Made by a program: the position numbers and the translations under genes. DNA of 64,000 nucleotides from Ceratotherium simum simum (lineage: Eukaryota > Chordata > Mammalia > Perissodactyla > Rhinocerotidae): positions 10,129,500 to 10,193,499 of the forward strand of contig NW_004454195.1 in assembly GCF_000283155.1 (NCBI RefSeq), in the 5' to 3' direction. Below are positions 54,871 to 64,000 of this stretch, piece by piece. The notes under the pieces are model-generated. The model worked only from the letters and a program-made list of their open reading frames with translations. It had not been told where the DNA came from and made no database searches. Positions within the stretch are counted from its first letter, which is position 1, and the number at the start of each line of letters is the position of its first letter.

Positions 54871-56994
54871 GGTTTTCCAACTGGGGATACTGTCCTCCAA
54901 CCACTTCCTTTGCAAGTAACCAGGCACTTGGACATTTAGAGGGGAGACTTTGCTTCTAAGACTCTCTTGCATGTTAGCATCTTAATGATGGCTTTTACTA
55001 TGCTTCTGCTTGATCCAAAGACTTTTCAGACCATCAGTTTACCTGGGCCAGAAAGGAAGTTTCCCATAGGCCGAAGCTGGCCTGTTTGGTCAGATTTTTT
55101 CCCATTCTTTCCAGACATTAGTACCATGTTGACCTTTCAAGGGGCTTTGGGCTTGGACTCAGAAGTCCAGAAAAGTCTAGAATCCAGGACTTAGAGAAAA
55201 CCCAGAGAAGATTCAAGACACACATGGGTAATGATTTCCTGGTTGTATGGATGATATACATAGTAATATATACACAGCAATATATAAGACCCGAGATGAA
55301 CACATGGGTTATTGTTCTTCATGGGGGAGAGATAAAGTGGTGGGGGAAAGAGAAGTGGCCAGGAAACATGTCTGCTTCTATCCCTGGCCTTTTCCCAATC
55401 CTTTTTGTCTCTAACCTTCCAAAGACTGATCACATTGGGGAAACTGAGGCAATTCTGTGTTACTCTCCACCTTTGCCTTAAAATTGCTTTCAGAATAATG
55501 AAACAGAACAATGAAACCTGAGACTGCTTGTCTAACTCTCCTCAGAAACATTTACACCTTAGCAGAAGACAAAGACAAAATTGAATTAGATCAATTCTTC
55601 TAATCCCCTTTTTTTATAACAACAACAAATTTCTTTAAAATTTAAATAAAAATTTATATGGAAATCAACAAAGAAAAAAAGACAAAATCAGAGGCCCCTT
55701 GGCTGGAACAGGGGTGGGGAGTCTGGAGCTGTCCTGTTTGATTCCTTTGCTCCTTGGCCTGCAAAGACCCCTCTACTGAACCTCTATGGCGCTGGGAAGC
55801 CCAGTTACAAACTACTGGCCCAGATCACCTGTTAAATTCCTTGAGTGAAGAAATATCTCGAAGACACATGAAGAGAATAAAGCAAGGGACAGGATAGCAC
55901 ATGCTATCCTGGTGGTCCAATTCCTCTCCCCAGTACTTGGTGTGTCTCTGTTACTTATGTGTATGTAAACAGCCAGAGACAGAACTGGGGGAATTCACAA
56001 TACTTGTGAGAACAGACACTTCTAGGAACGGCAGAGGTATCAGAGAGAGGAAATCAAGAGGGCTTTCAAACCTGTATTGTTTGAATTTTTTTTCAGTGTT
56101 CATGCATTTAATGTTATTTGTATAATTAAAAGTAAATAGAAAAGAATGAATTAACCCCCCTCCCCAAATGCCTATATGTCTGTAATGAAGGAATTTCAGT
56201 TACCAGTTCACAGCATGTTGGGAGAGTATATTTGTTTGTATCAAACAGTAAGTTACTTCTTATTTATTCATATCCACACTCACATGTGGTATACCTTTAG
56301 TAGCTTTGAGATATTTGATCCATGTATTTCTGATTTATTTATATGTATCGACATAGTGTGATTCTTTAAAGGATAAGCTGATACAAGACTGAAGGTGCCT
56401 TTAACAAAAAGCTCCCTTGCTTCTTCCTTCTTCTTCTCTTGATCAATAAGAAGCCACATTTTATCACAGGCAGACCCTGACTCAAGATGTTTGAGGAGAC
56501 TTAAGAGTGAAAGGCATTCATCTCATGATGAGAGAAGATACTTTACTTTCTCACTCACCTAGCTGGACAGGTCCAAGAACGAGCGTTTCCCTCAAGCCCA
56601 AAAGGAAACCGAGCGGACTATTTTTTTTTTAAAGAAGGATTGACAGCCTGCCGTAGCTTTCATCACCTGCTGCCTGCCTCAGGGTTTCTATTTCAAAGAA
56701 GGCGTGGACGTGTGCAGGGCAAACAACCTCACCTACTGTGGATTCCAGTCTCTCGATGTAGCTCATTTTCAGTTAAAACCTGCAAAGATTCAGATTTGTT
56801 GTGATTCCTATAATATCTTACCTCTGCCGAGCAAGAACTGGTTTTCCAAGTTTTGGTCCTCTTTCTCTGTGCATTCTAATGAAACTATCTTCTCTATGTC
56901 ACTGAAGCCAAACTGTACAAGGGCATAGGACATATATCTGCAAGCCAGTAGAGAGGCAGAGGGGAGCAGAGCCTGCCCTGAGTGTCCAGGGAAA
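54871..56994. other. 2.1-kb gene-free stretch
   Basis: No gene or repeat recognised. Short A-rich patches at 55615-55690. 56640-56935 is unique and reads as a 74-codon frame with no motif. Confidence 0.45.
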
Positions 56995-57135
56995 GCGTTC
57001 ACTCACCCGCTCACATAGTCGTTTCCTGAGTGTCTACTATGTCTAGGGACAGGAATAATTGCTGGTGATGAACAAATGATTGCAACATGACCCATTGGCT
57101 TAATCTAAAGGAGCTCTCAGTCTAAACATGTTGGT
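56995..57135 (+). mobile_element. Ancient repeat fragment, same type as at 1505
   Basis: GTTTCCTGAGTGTCTACTAT, GTCTAGGGACAGGAATAATT and AAAGGAGCTCTCAGTCTAAA fit the word order of that repeat. Confidence 0.45.
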
Positions 57136-57599
57136 ATTTCTGAGGACTCACAGACCACAAATTTAGAGTCAAAAAGAAATCTAAAAATACTCCTGTCCAC
57201 TTCCTAGAAAGCTGGTCTTGTTCCAGTTAGTAAAACCGAACATGGCTAGCTAGCTAGGAGATACATATAGATCCATATCTGTTAAAAATGGATGCATCAG
57301 TATGTATAGTTTGATAAATTATGAATAATCCTTTTTCAAAATTCTTGTTTCCATTTTCTCTATTTCTAGTGGTATGTGAATTTCTTTTTTTCTTGTCAGA
57401 TGAGTTGACAAGGGAACATTAATTTATTTGAGTGAATAGAAAACTGCAAAAAAAAAAAAGGTACAGGAATGTTCTTTCATTTAAAGAGCACTGGTCCAAC
57501 TAGAAAGGCCATTCTTGGGACAATTGGAGAAATTTAAATATGAGCTGTATGTTCTCTAGTAGTATTGTGTTTGTGTTAACTTTCCATGTGATAATTGCA
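57136..57599. other. AT-rich gene-free stretch
   Basis: An A run lies at 57449-57460; nothing else recognised. Confidence 0.5.
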
Positions 57600-58112
57600 C
57601 TACAGTTATGTAGCAGGATATCCGTGTTCTTAGAAGGGCTAAAGTTTTTGTGAGTGAAGCGTCACAATATCTGCAAGAAACTCTCACATGCTTCAGCTGA
57701 AAATAAATAAAAATTTAAAATAAATAGAAACAATTTGGCCGGCCCCGTAGCTCAGCGGTTAAGTGCACGCGCTTCGCTGCTGGCGGCCCAGGGTTCGGAT
57801 CCCGGGCGCGCACCGACGCACTGCTTCTCTGGCCATGCTGAGGCCGCGTCCCACATACAGCAACTAGAAGGATGAGCAGCTATGACATACAACTATCTAC
57901 TGGGGCTTTGGGGGAAAAAAATAAATAAATAAAATTATTAAAAAAACCAATTAAAATTATATGTATGTATATATATACTGAGAGAAAGAGATAAAGCAAA
58001 TATGCAAATTGGTAACAATTGGTGAATCTGAATGAGGAATATGTGGGTGTTGGTTATACTATTTTGGGAACTTTTCTGTAGGTTCAAATGTTTTTAAAAT
58101 TAAAAATCAGGA
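57600..58112 (+). mobile_element. L1 3' end (plus strand), split by an ERE
   Basis: GAAGCGTCACAATATCTGCA before the ERE and AGATAAAGCAAATATGCAAA, TTGGTAACAATTGGTGAATC, GGAACTTTTCTGTAGG after it follow the L1 3' untranslated region; the same type as at 14920-15495. Confidence 0.85.
57737..57944 (+). mobile_element. ERE SINE, short-tail form
   Basis: Near-consensus head and B box (GGTTCGGATCCCGGGCGCGC). The tail ends (AAAT)n. Flanks AAACAATTT (57728-57736) and AACCAATTA (57945-57953) agree at seven of nine. One of the least diverged copies here. Confidence 0.94.
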
Positions 58113-58400
58113 GTGGGTAGAATAAAAAGCTGAGGTCCCTGGCAAGATGATATATTCCATCAATGGAACTTTCTCCAAGTCTCTGGCACCCCTAGGACAT
58201 TTCACTGTTGGGCATGCTGTGTTTTACCTCTAACAAAACACTAGGAGGATATCAGAGATTCTGGATCCAGTGCCTTCTCTTCAACTGACATGTTCTGCTG
58301 GTTCTGTTCGTTCAAATGACTGATGCCTAGGTCACAATTTGATCCCTGGGGGTACCAGTTGGCTGTGGTTTATTCTGAATCATTATACTTGTCATATCTA
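58113..58400. other. Gene-free stretch
   Basis: Nothing recognised. Confidence 0.5.
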
Positions 58401-58405
58401 AGCAC

Positions 58406-58553
58406 CATTGATTCTAGGATGTGCTTTTTTTTTTTTAATATACTACTACAAAAGAAAAGAGTCTATCAAGTATAAGATGCTATCAACTCTAAGATGCATG
58501 ATGATATCAGAGATGTGAAAATTTGAAAAAAAATTGCATCTTAGAATTGATGA
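58406..58553. repeat. Unassigned inverted-repeat element
   Basis: The left arm (CATTGATTCTAGGATGTGC then a T run, 58406-58432) is an imperfect inverted copy of the right arm (an A run then GCATCTTAGAATTGATG, 58525-58553). A TCTAAGATGCA word recurs in between (58487-58497). It could be a small non-autonomous DNA transposon; I could not name it and see no clear target duplication. Confidence 0.5.
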
Positions 58554-58749
58554 GGCTTTGTACATCACAAGGATTACAGGGAGAAGCAAGGCAAAGTATG
58601 GGTGAAGAGAGGCAGATTAGTGAGCATTACTGGACTAATCCTCAGATAGCCAGTACTCCTGGTGGGCAGAGCCTAGGAATACCCATCACTAAAACTGAAA
58701 GAAACAGAACACAGTCCTAATAGAGTTTCCATTTATGAGTCTTAATTTG

Positions 58750-58995
58750 CACTCTTGTTCCTGCTAGTATACTAAGAGTCAAGTACTTTGCGTACATGAT
58801 CTCATTTTATCTTCACAACAAACCTGGGGGGAATTTATTATTATCCCCTGTTTGCAGACAGAGAAACCTAAGGGCGGGAGAGATAGAATCCCCTGCCCGG
58901 TGTCACACAGGAAGGAGGAGGTGGAGCTGTGTCTCACAAACAAACGGACGACCCTTGTCAAAATCCACACTCTAACCACTATTCTGTACACACTT
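58750..58995 (-). mobile_element. MIR SINE
   Basis: GCGTACATGATCTCATTTTA, TCTTCACAACAAACCTGGGG, ATTATTATCCCCTGTTTGCA and GTGTCACACAGGAAGGAGGA: the reversed MIR. Confidence 0.88.
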
Positions 58996-59079
58996 TGCTC
59001 CAAATGCTAAAGAAAAAGCTTCGAGGAAAAGGTTATGGTTACATAAAATTTTAAAAATAAGAACATATATAGAATAAAG

Positions 59080-59385
59080 TCTGGAAATCTGGCTTGCCTC
59101 GTTGCTGAGCCCTTCCCAGATCAATCCTGTATTTAAAAGCACCCCCTTCCCACCCCCACGTGTGGCCCATCCTCTCTATCTCTAGTTAATTTTTCTCTGT
59201 AGTACTTACCATCATCCACCCTATTGCATATTTATTTGTTTAGTGCCAGTTCCTCCCACTAGAATATAAGCTTCAGGAGGGGACTGTCTTTGTTTTGTTC
59301 ATTGTTGTATCTCCAGCACTTACAGCAGTGTCTAACACATACTAAGTACTCAAGTAATATTTGCTGTATGAAGGTGTGAATGTGA
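59080..59385 (+). mobile_element. LINE-2 (L2) 3' end
   Basis: CACTAGAATATAAGCTTCAG, GAGGGGACTGTCTTTGTTTT, TGTATCTCCAGCACTTACAG and TAAGTACTCAAGTAATATTT are textbook L2 3' words in order. Confidence 0.88.
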
Positions 59386-60182
59386 TCATCACTTGTTAAG
59401 TAAGTGGTCAGTCTGATTCCAAAGTGCTTAGTCTTAACCTTCCTCTAAACCGCTAAGACCCTGCCTGCTCTCTCATCTGTACCAGCCTCTCTTGGCTTCT
59501 TTCTTGCAGCTCTTGGCAGCAGGAGACTGTGTATCTTTGCAGTGTTAGTCTTTCTCTGCATTCGCATCTTGTCGGAATTAAAGTTAGAGTTCCCTTTTTG
59601 TCTCCAATAGCAATTCCCTTCTCTCCTCTCCTTTTCAGAAGCATTGTGTAGATAAATAACTCTTTAGATTGGTTCCTTGGCTAAAGGTGGGCAAAACAAA
59701 GGAGGATAGAGAAGGACACCAGGCCCCCTGGGTGCAGGTTAGGTACCCACCACTGCCGAGTGCTTCCACGGATTGTCTCTTCCACTGGGCCTCAGTGCTG
59801 ACCAGAATGCATCCTACATTCTGTAGAACTTCCCCTCTCCCTTCAACCTTTTCTCCCAAGTTATGCACCCCTTATTCTCAGAAGATGGGCTGCATCCTAC
59901 TTCTCAGACCATGTAGGGGCCCCCCAACATCCTGCCACCCCAGGTAAGCACTTCTCTGTCCTCACCCAGCCCTGCCTCTTGCTGTCGGGCCCAATGGAGC
60001 GGAAGCAAAGCCCGTCACTGTGGCCTTGCTCTGTCGATTGTCTGCTCTTTCCCATATCTGCAATGTTTGTCTTTCTAGTGGGTCATTTCCATTAGAATTT
60101 AAACCAACTTAAGTTTCTTCTGTTTGAAAGGGAAAAAATAAGAACAGCCTCAGTATCACCTTCTAGCCAAGTTTCAAAATTT
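59386..60182. other. Gene-free stretch
   Basis: Short frames on both strands, none with a motif. Nothing recognised. Confidence 0.5.
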
Positions 60183-60262
60183 ACATATATATATACCCAC
60201 ACATTCACACGTATGTATGTGTGTGTACATATGTATGTATATGTGTGTAAATATATGTATAT
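60183..60262 (+). repeat. TA/TG-rich microsatellite
   Basis: Imperfect ATAT, GTATGT and GTGTGT units. Confidence 0.88.
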
Positions 60263-60694
60263 GATTTTCCACAAATGCATAAATATGATCATATCATCCT
60301 ACAGTGACTGAACATTTCATTTTATAAAGGGGATGCTATTTTTTCTAATAATAAATGGAGGCATTTAAATTTCTTTCTTATGTCATCTTTCTTGGCCTTT
60401 AATTTCCAAGATGGGGCTTTGAGGTTTATTGCTCCTGGAGAAGAGAGAGCTGACCCTTTGCCTCCTTAGCAAGACAGTTGGTTTGGCAGAGACCAACCTC
60501 ACGGGTTCCCTGCCCACAGTCTCACCCCCTCCCAATCCTTTCACCATACTGCTGAAGAACCTATCTGATCACCTTGCTTAACACTTTTCAATGAATCATG
60601 ATTATTCTCAGGATAAATCCCAAACATGTTAATGTCATATATAAGATGCATCTTGATTGGGTTCGCCCCCATCTCCTACCTCTTGGGACCGGCC
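60263..60694. other. Gene-free stretch
   Basis: Nothing recognised. The CCGGCC near 60690 is not an ERE. Confidence 0.5.
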
Positions 60695-60699
60695 GTGTT

Positions 60700-61065
60700 A
60701 TAATTCTTAAGGATTTACTGCCCCTCCCTGGGGGAAAGATTATACTTCTGTCCTAGTAATGTCATGCTTGGCCACATGACTTGCTTTGGCCAATGAAATG
60801 GGAACAGCGACGGCACTTCCAGGCAGAAGTTTAATAGCCAGTGCATGGTTCACTCTCCATCTCTCACGAGACCAGTAATGTTCCATATAGAGGTTATTCC
60901 TCCCAGCTACTAGCTCCTGGAGTGAATACAAAATAAGCAGAACTCCTGCTAATTCTCAATGGATGTGTAACGTTAGGGAGAAATCAACCTTTGTGGTAAG
61001 CCACTGAGATTTGGGGGACATGTGTCACTGAAATACAACATACGCTGTCCTGACAGACCTTTGCC
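60700..61065 (+). mobile_element. MLT1-type LTR (ERVL-MaLR), old and diverged
   Basis: TGGCCACATGACTTGCTTTG, GCCAATGAAATGGGAACAGC, GGTAAGCCACTGAGATTTGG and GTGTCACTGAAATACAACAT follow the older MLT1 group. Confidence 0.7.
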
Positions 61066-61101
61066 ACCATATCTCTAGCTATTTCCTCTTACACTCTATT
61101 C

Positions 61102-61342
61102 CAGTGGCTTTCAAACATTTCCACCCACAGTAAGAAATATATTTTACGTCATAACCTGGTACTTACTTCACAGATATATATAGATACACACATAAATTAA
61201 AGAAAAGCTCTATGAAAGGTCCTTCTTGCGTGCAATTCATTCTGATACATTCTATTCTATTCCATTTAAGTAAGAATGCTAGTCAGGACCTACTAAGTTG
61301 ATTTAATGACTCATTAATAAGTCACAACTCTGGAAAACATTG
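61102..61342 (+). mobile_element. hAT-Charlie-type non-autonomous DNA transposon
   Basis: Ends CAGTGGCTTTCAAACA and CTGGAAAACATTG are inverted; CACAGTAAGAAATATATTTT and TGATTTAATGACTCATTAAT lie inside. Flanks CTCTATTC (61094-61101) and CTCTACCT (61343-61350) agree at six of eight, an old 8-bp duplication. Confidence 0.82.
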
Positions 61343-61524
61343 CTCTACCTTATTGAAAAATGGCACTTCCCTTCACATGCTCCTAAATGTTCTTCAGGGC
61401 TCTGCTAGGAAGGCACCTAGTCTAGGAAAATGCTTATTGCTGTAGTGTGGCCTAAGTGGTCCCATTGCACCCAGTAGTTCATTGTTTTGTACTTGGCTTT
61501 TTTCTTTTTCTTTTCTTTTTTTAA

Positions 61525-62205
61525 ATTGTGGTAAAAAACACGTAACATAAAATTTACCCTCTTATCCATTTTTAAGTCCACAGTTCAGTAGTATAGTCAC
61601 ATTGTTGTGAAACAGATCTCCAGAACTCTTTCATCTTGCAAATCTGAAACTTTATACCAATTCAACAATAACTCCCTTTCCCCCCTCCCTGCAGTCCCTG
61701 GCAACCACCATTCTACTTTCTGTTTCTATGAAACCATACAGTGTTTGTCTTTTCGTGACTGGCTTATTTCATTTAGCATAATGTCCTCAAGGTTCATCCA
61801 TGTTGTAGCATGTAACAGGATTTCCTTTTTTTTAAAGGTTGAATAATATTCCATTATTGAATAATATACCATAGTTTGTTTATTTGTTCATCCACTGATG
61901 GAGATTTGGATTGCTTCTACTTTTTGGTTATTTTGAGTAGTGCTGCTATAAACACAGGTGGGTTTGCAAATATCTCTTCGAGACCCTGCTTTCAGTTCTT
62001 CTGGCTATATATCCAGAAGTGGGATTGTTGGATTGTACGTTAATTCTTTGTTCAATTTTTTGAGGAACCTCCATACTGTTTTCCATAGCAGTTGTGTCAT
62101 TTTACGTTCTCATCAACAGGGCACATAGGTTCCAATTTCTCCTTGCCAACACTTGTTATTTTCTGTTTTTCGACAGTAGCCATCCTAATGGGTGTGAGAT
62201 GATTT
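61525..62205 (-). mobile_element. L1 3' end (minus strand)
   Basis: TTGTGGTAAAAAACACGTAA, GTCCTCAAGGTTCATCCATG, AGAAGTGGGATTGTTGGATT and AGTAGCCATCCTAATGGGTG form the antisense L1 3' untranslated region and end of ORF2. No open frame of note. Confidence 0.93.
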
Positions 62206-62209
62206 CGCT

Positions 62210-62355
62210 CTTGTCTTTTGTGTATTCCTCAAATGACCTAATTATAGGACAGGACTTGAGGACACGAATAATTCTTATCTTTTGTGGTGTCTCCAGTCTT
62301 CGTATGATGTTTGCCACACAGTGTGTGCACAATAAATATGTGTAGCATGAAAGAA
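62210..62355 (+). mobile_element. LINE-2 (L2) 3' tip
   Basis: GACAGGACTTGAGGACACGA, TTGCCACACAGTGTGTGCAC and AATAAATATGTGTAGCATGA are L2-end words. Confidence 0.65.
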
Positions 62356-62364
62356 GTTGTTTCC

Positions 62365-62884
62365 CCTGTGATGGTCTTAAAATATGTCTGTAAATTCTTT
62401 GTCACTCTTCTCTTCAAAAGATGGTGCCTGATAACCCTCCTCTTCACTGGGTGTCAGGATTACTGAGTTTCTTCTAACAAATAGAATGTGGTGGAACTCA
62501 TGCAATATGACTTCTGAGGCTGGGTCATAAAAAGGTTAGAGCTTCCATGTGGCTCTCTCTTCTGGATCGCTCATTCTGGGGGAAGCCACCTGCCATGTTG
62601 TGAGGATGCTCAAACAGGTCTATGAAGCAGCCCATGTGCAGAGGAACCAAGGCCTCCCACCGACTGCCCGGGTAGCCATCTTAGATGTGGACCCTCAATC
62701 CTCCAGCCCCAGTCAAGCCTTCAGATGACTATAGCCCCAGCCAACACCTATCTACAACCCCTGAACCAGAGCTGCCCTGCTCTCAAGTTCCTGACCCAGA
62801 GAAACTCTGAGAGATAATAAATATCTAGTATTGTTTTAAGCCACTCAGTTTTGGGGTAATTTGTTACACAGTAGTGAATAACTA
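62365..62884 (+). mobile_element. MaLR-type LTR (MLT1 group, subfamily uncertain)
   Basis: GATGGTCTTAAAATATGTCT, TAACAAATAGAATGTGGTGG, GACTTCTGAGGCTGGGTCAT, AGATAATAAATATCTAGTAT and CACTCAGTTTTGGGGTAATT, then GTGAATAACT, follow a MaLR-like LTR. Solo. Confidence 0.75.
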
Positions 62885-63010
62885 TTTACAGATAGTGACG
62901 TTGAGGCTTGTAGAAATGAAGTAAGCTGCTCCAGATCACACAGCTAATAAGTGGAAATACTGAATCTCAAATGCATAGCTCTAAACTCCTAGCTCCACAA
63001 CCTTTGACAG
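62885..63010 (-). mobile_element. MIR SINE fragment
   Basis: TTTACAGATAGTGACGTTGA, CTGCTCCAGATCACACAGCT and AATAAGTGGAAATACTGAAT fit the reversed MIR core. Confidence 0.8.
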
Positions 63011-63068
63011 TGCAACAATTGGCTCCAGAGGAATGTGTTATAGCCCCTTGCTATAAGAATCTTTCTGG

Positions 63069-63264
63069 GGGGCTGGCCCGGTGGCGTAGTGGTTAAGTTT
63101 GTGCACTCTGCTTTGGTGGCCCAGGGTTCGCAGGTTTGGATCCTGGGCACGGACCTACACACTGCTTATCAAGCCATGCTATGGCAGGTGTCCCACATAT
63201 CAAGTAGAGGAAGATGGGCACGGATGTTAGCCCAGGGCAGATCTTCCTCAGCAAAAAAAAAAAA
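63069..63264 (+). mobile_element. ERE SINE, long-tail form, truncated tail
   Basis: Head GGGGCTGGCCCGGTGGCGTA, a changed B box (GGTTTGGATCC), one GGATGTTAGCCCAG module and an A run. The second module is missing. Only a weak duplication (CTTTCTGG and CCTTCTGG). Confidence 0.92.
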
Positions 63265-63869
63265 GGACAGTCCTTCTGGAATGGTACCACACAGCAGTGC
63301 CACAGCATCACTACTCTGGACTTCACATCTTGGGTGGGTCTTGGGTCCCCTCCTCATTATTAACCTCCAAAGAGTAATTTGGAGAAAAGAGTAACTGGAA
63401 ATTTTATCCGATTGAAAAAAAAAACCAAACTAGTTTCCTTTTTTGGTCTTTTTCCCTTGGCCTTTATCTTGCTTTCTCGCTTCTCTGGAGTCATCTTTAC
63501 TCTAGTCAGTCATTTGACAACAAACTTCTCTTGCTCCTGGCTGGAAAATGCCAACGGTTCTGTAGAACAGTTAAGGTTCATTTCAGCTTGAGCTAATTTC
63601 ATGACAGCTTTCAGCAGTTGAGAGCCACCATCTATATGGGATCAGAGCATTTGGACTGCTCAGCTGAGGTTTGGAAGCCGTCCCTGACAAGTGCTCCTTT
63701 TGTCTTCCTGCCCTTGTGTCCGGATCTCCCTGCCCCTTCTGTCTTCACTGAGGTTGGGTCACGGCATTTACATCCCTTCCCTCTGTCTTCACATTGTTCG
63801 CATGCATCACTGACTGGCTCCTATTTCAGGCTACATTGAGTTCTTGGGAAGTCAGCCTCTTTCCTCCAA
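63265..63869. other. Gene-free stretch
   Basis: Unique sequence; short frames without motifs. Confidence 0.5.
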
Positions 63870-63995
63870 ATATCAGTTTGCTTATCTTTATAGTGGATCT
63901 AAGAATGTCTATCTAGCAAGGTTGTTCTGAAGGTTAAAATGATAGGACGCCCCAGCCCTGTGTCTGGCACAGGGTCAGTGTTCACAAATGAGAGC
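63870..63995 (+). mobile_element. MIR SINE fragment at the right edge
   Basis: TCAGTTTGCTTATCTTTATA, GCAAGGTTGTTCTGAAGGTT and CCTGTGTCTGGCACAGGGTC fit the MIR core and tail. Confidence 0.75.
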
Positions 63996-64000
63996 TTTTG

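Noticed and set aside
60660..60700. GGGACCGGCCGTG as another ERE head
   Set aside because: No A or B box or ERE tail follows; it is a short chance match.
3055..63264. A and B boxes suggesting tRNA genes at about 20 sites
   Set aside because: They belong to ERE SINEs. The cloverleaf is not intact and the elements have SINE tails and target duplications.
1..64000. A bacterial or phage-type defence or mobile system
   Set aside because: The whole window has eukaryotic retroelement architecture. There are no operons, ribosome-binding-site patterns or long adjacent frames.

Overview
The window is nuclear DNA of a mammal, very probably an odd-toed ungulate (horse, ass, zebra or a relative). The main evidence is about 23 copies of one short interspersed element. 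Its head begins GGGGCCGGCCC, has tRNA-type A and B boxes (the B box reads GGTTCGGATCC), and its tails match the equine repetitive element (ERE) family, which is known from Perissodactyla. Pan-mammalian repeats (MIR, L2, L1M, MLT1/MaLR LTRs, Tigger1, MER5A and other hAT elements) make up most of the rest. I found no supportable protein-coding gene, no functional RNA gene and no CRISPR-like array, so the window is intergenic or inside a large intron.

Layout. 1-10 kb: unique sequence with L2, MIR, EREs and one MLT1. 10-16.6 kb: a reversed MLT1, old L1 pieces on both strands, and a MIR split by an ERE and by an unidentified ~495 bp insert. 17-24 kb: mostly unique, with MIRs and one MLT1 that keeps a clean 5-bp target duplication. 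24.9-29.0 kb: a 5'-truncated L1 on the minus strand that carries decayed ORF2 and was later hit by EREs and by an internally deleted Tigger1; two EREs sit back to back on one target site at its edge. 29.6-29.9 kb: a MER5A copy with a complex templated-looking insertion. 31.2-38.1 kb: four solo LTRs related by their 3' ends, one inside a TG microsatellite and one inside an MLT1 LTR. 39-46.8 kb: a three-deep nest (MIR, L1, ERE), another MLT1, more EREs, and repeat-poor AT-rich stretches that may be conserved non-coding sequence. 47-64 kb: more MLT1-type LTRs, MIRs and L2s, two minus-strand L1 3' ends, a plus-strand L1 3' end split by an ERE, a hAT element, and an unassigned inverted repeat near 58.4 kb.

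No genes act together here. The interest is in the layered insertion history, which target-site duplications let one order in time, and in one locus (29.57-29.87 kb) that looks like a repair event with a 27-bp copied segment, a perfect 24-bp palindrome and a duplicated junction. Family names come from recognition of sequence patterns, not a database search. Boundaries are exact where a target duplication is given and otherwise good to roughly 10-30 bases; subfamily names are tentative.
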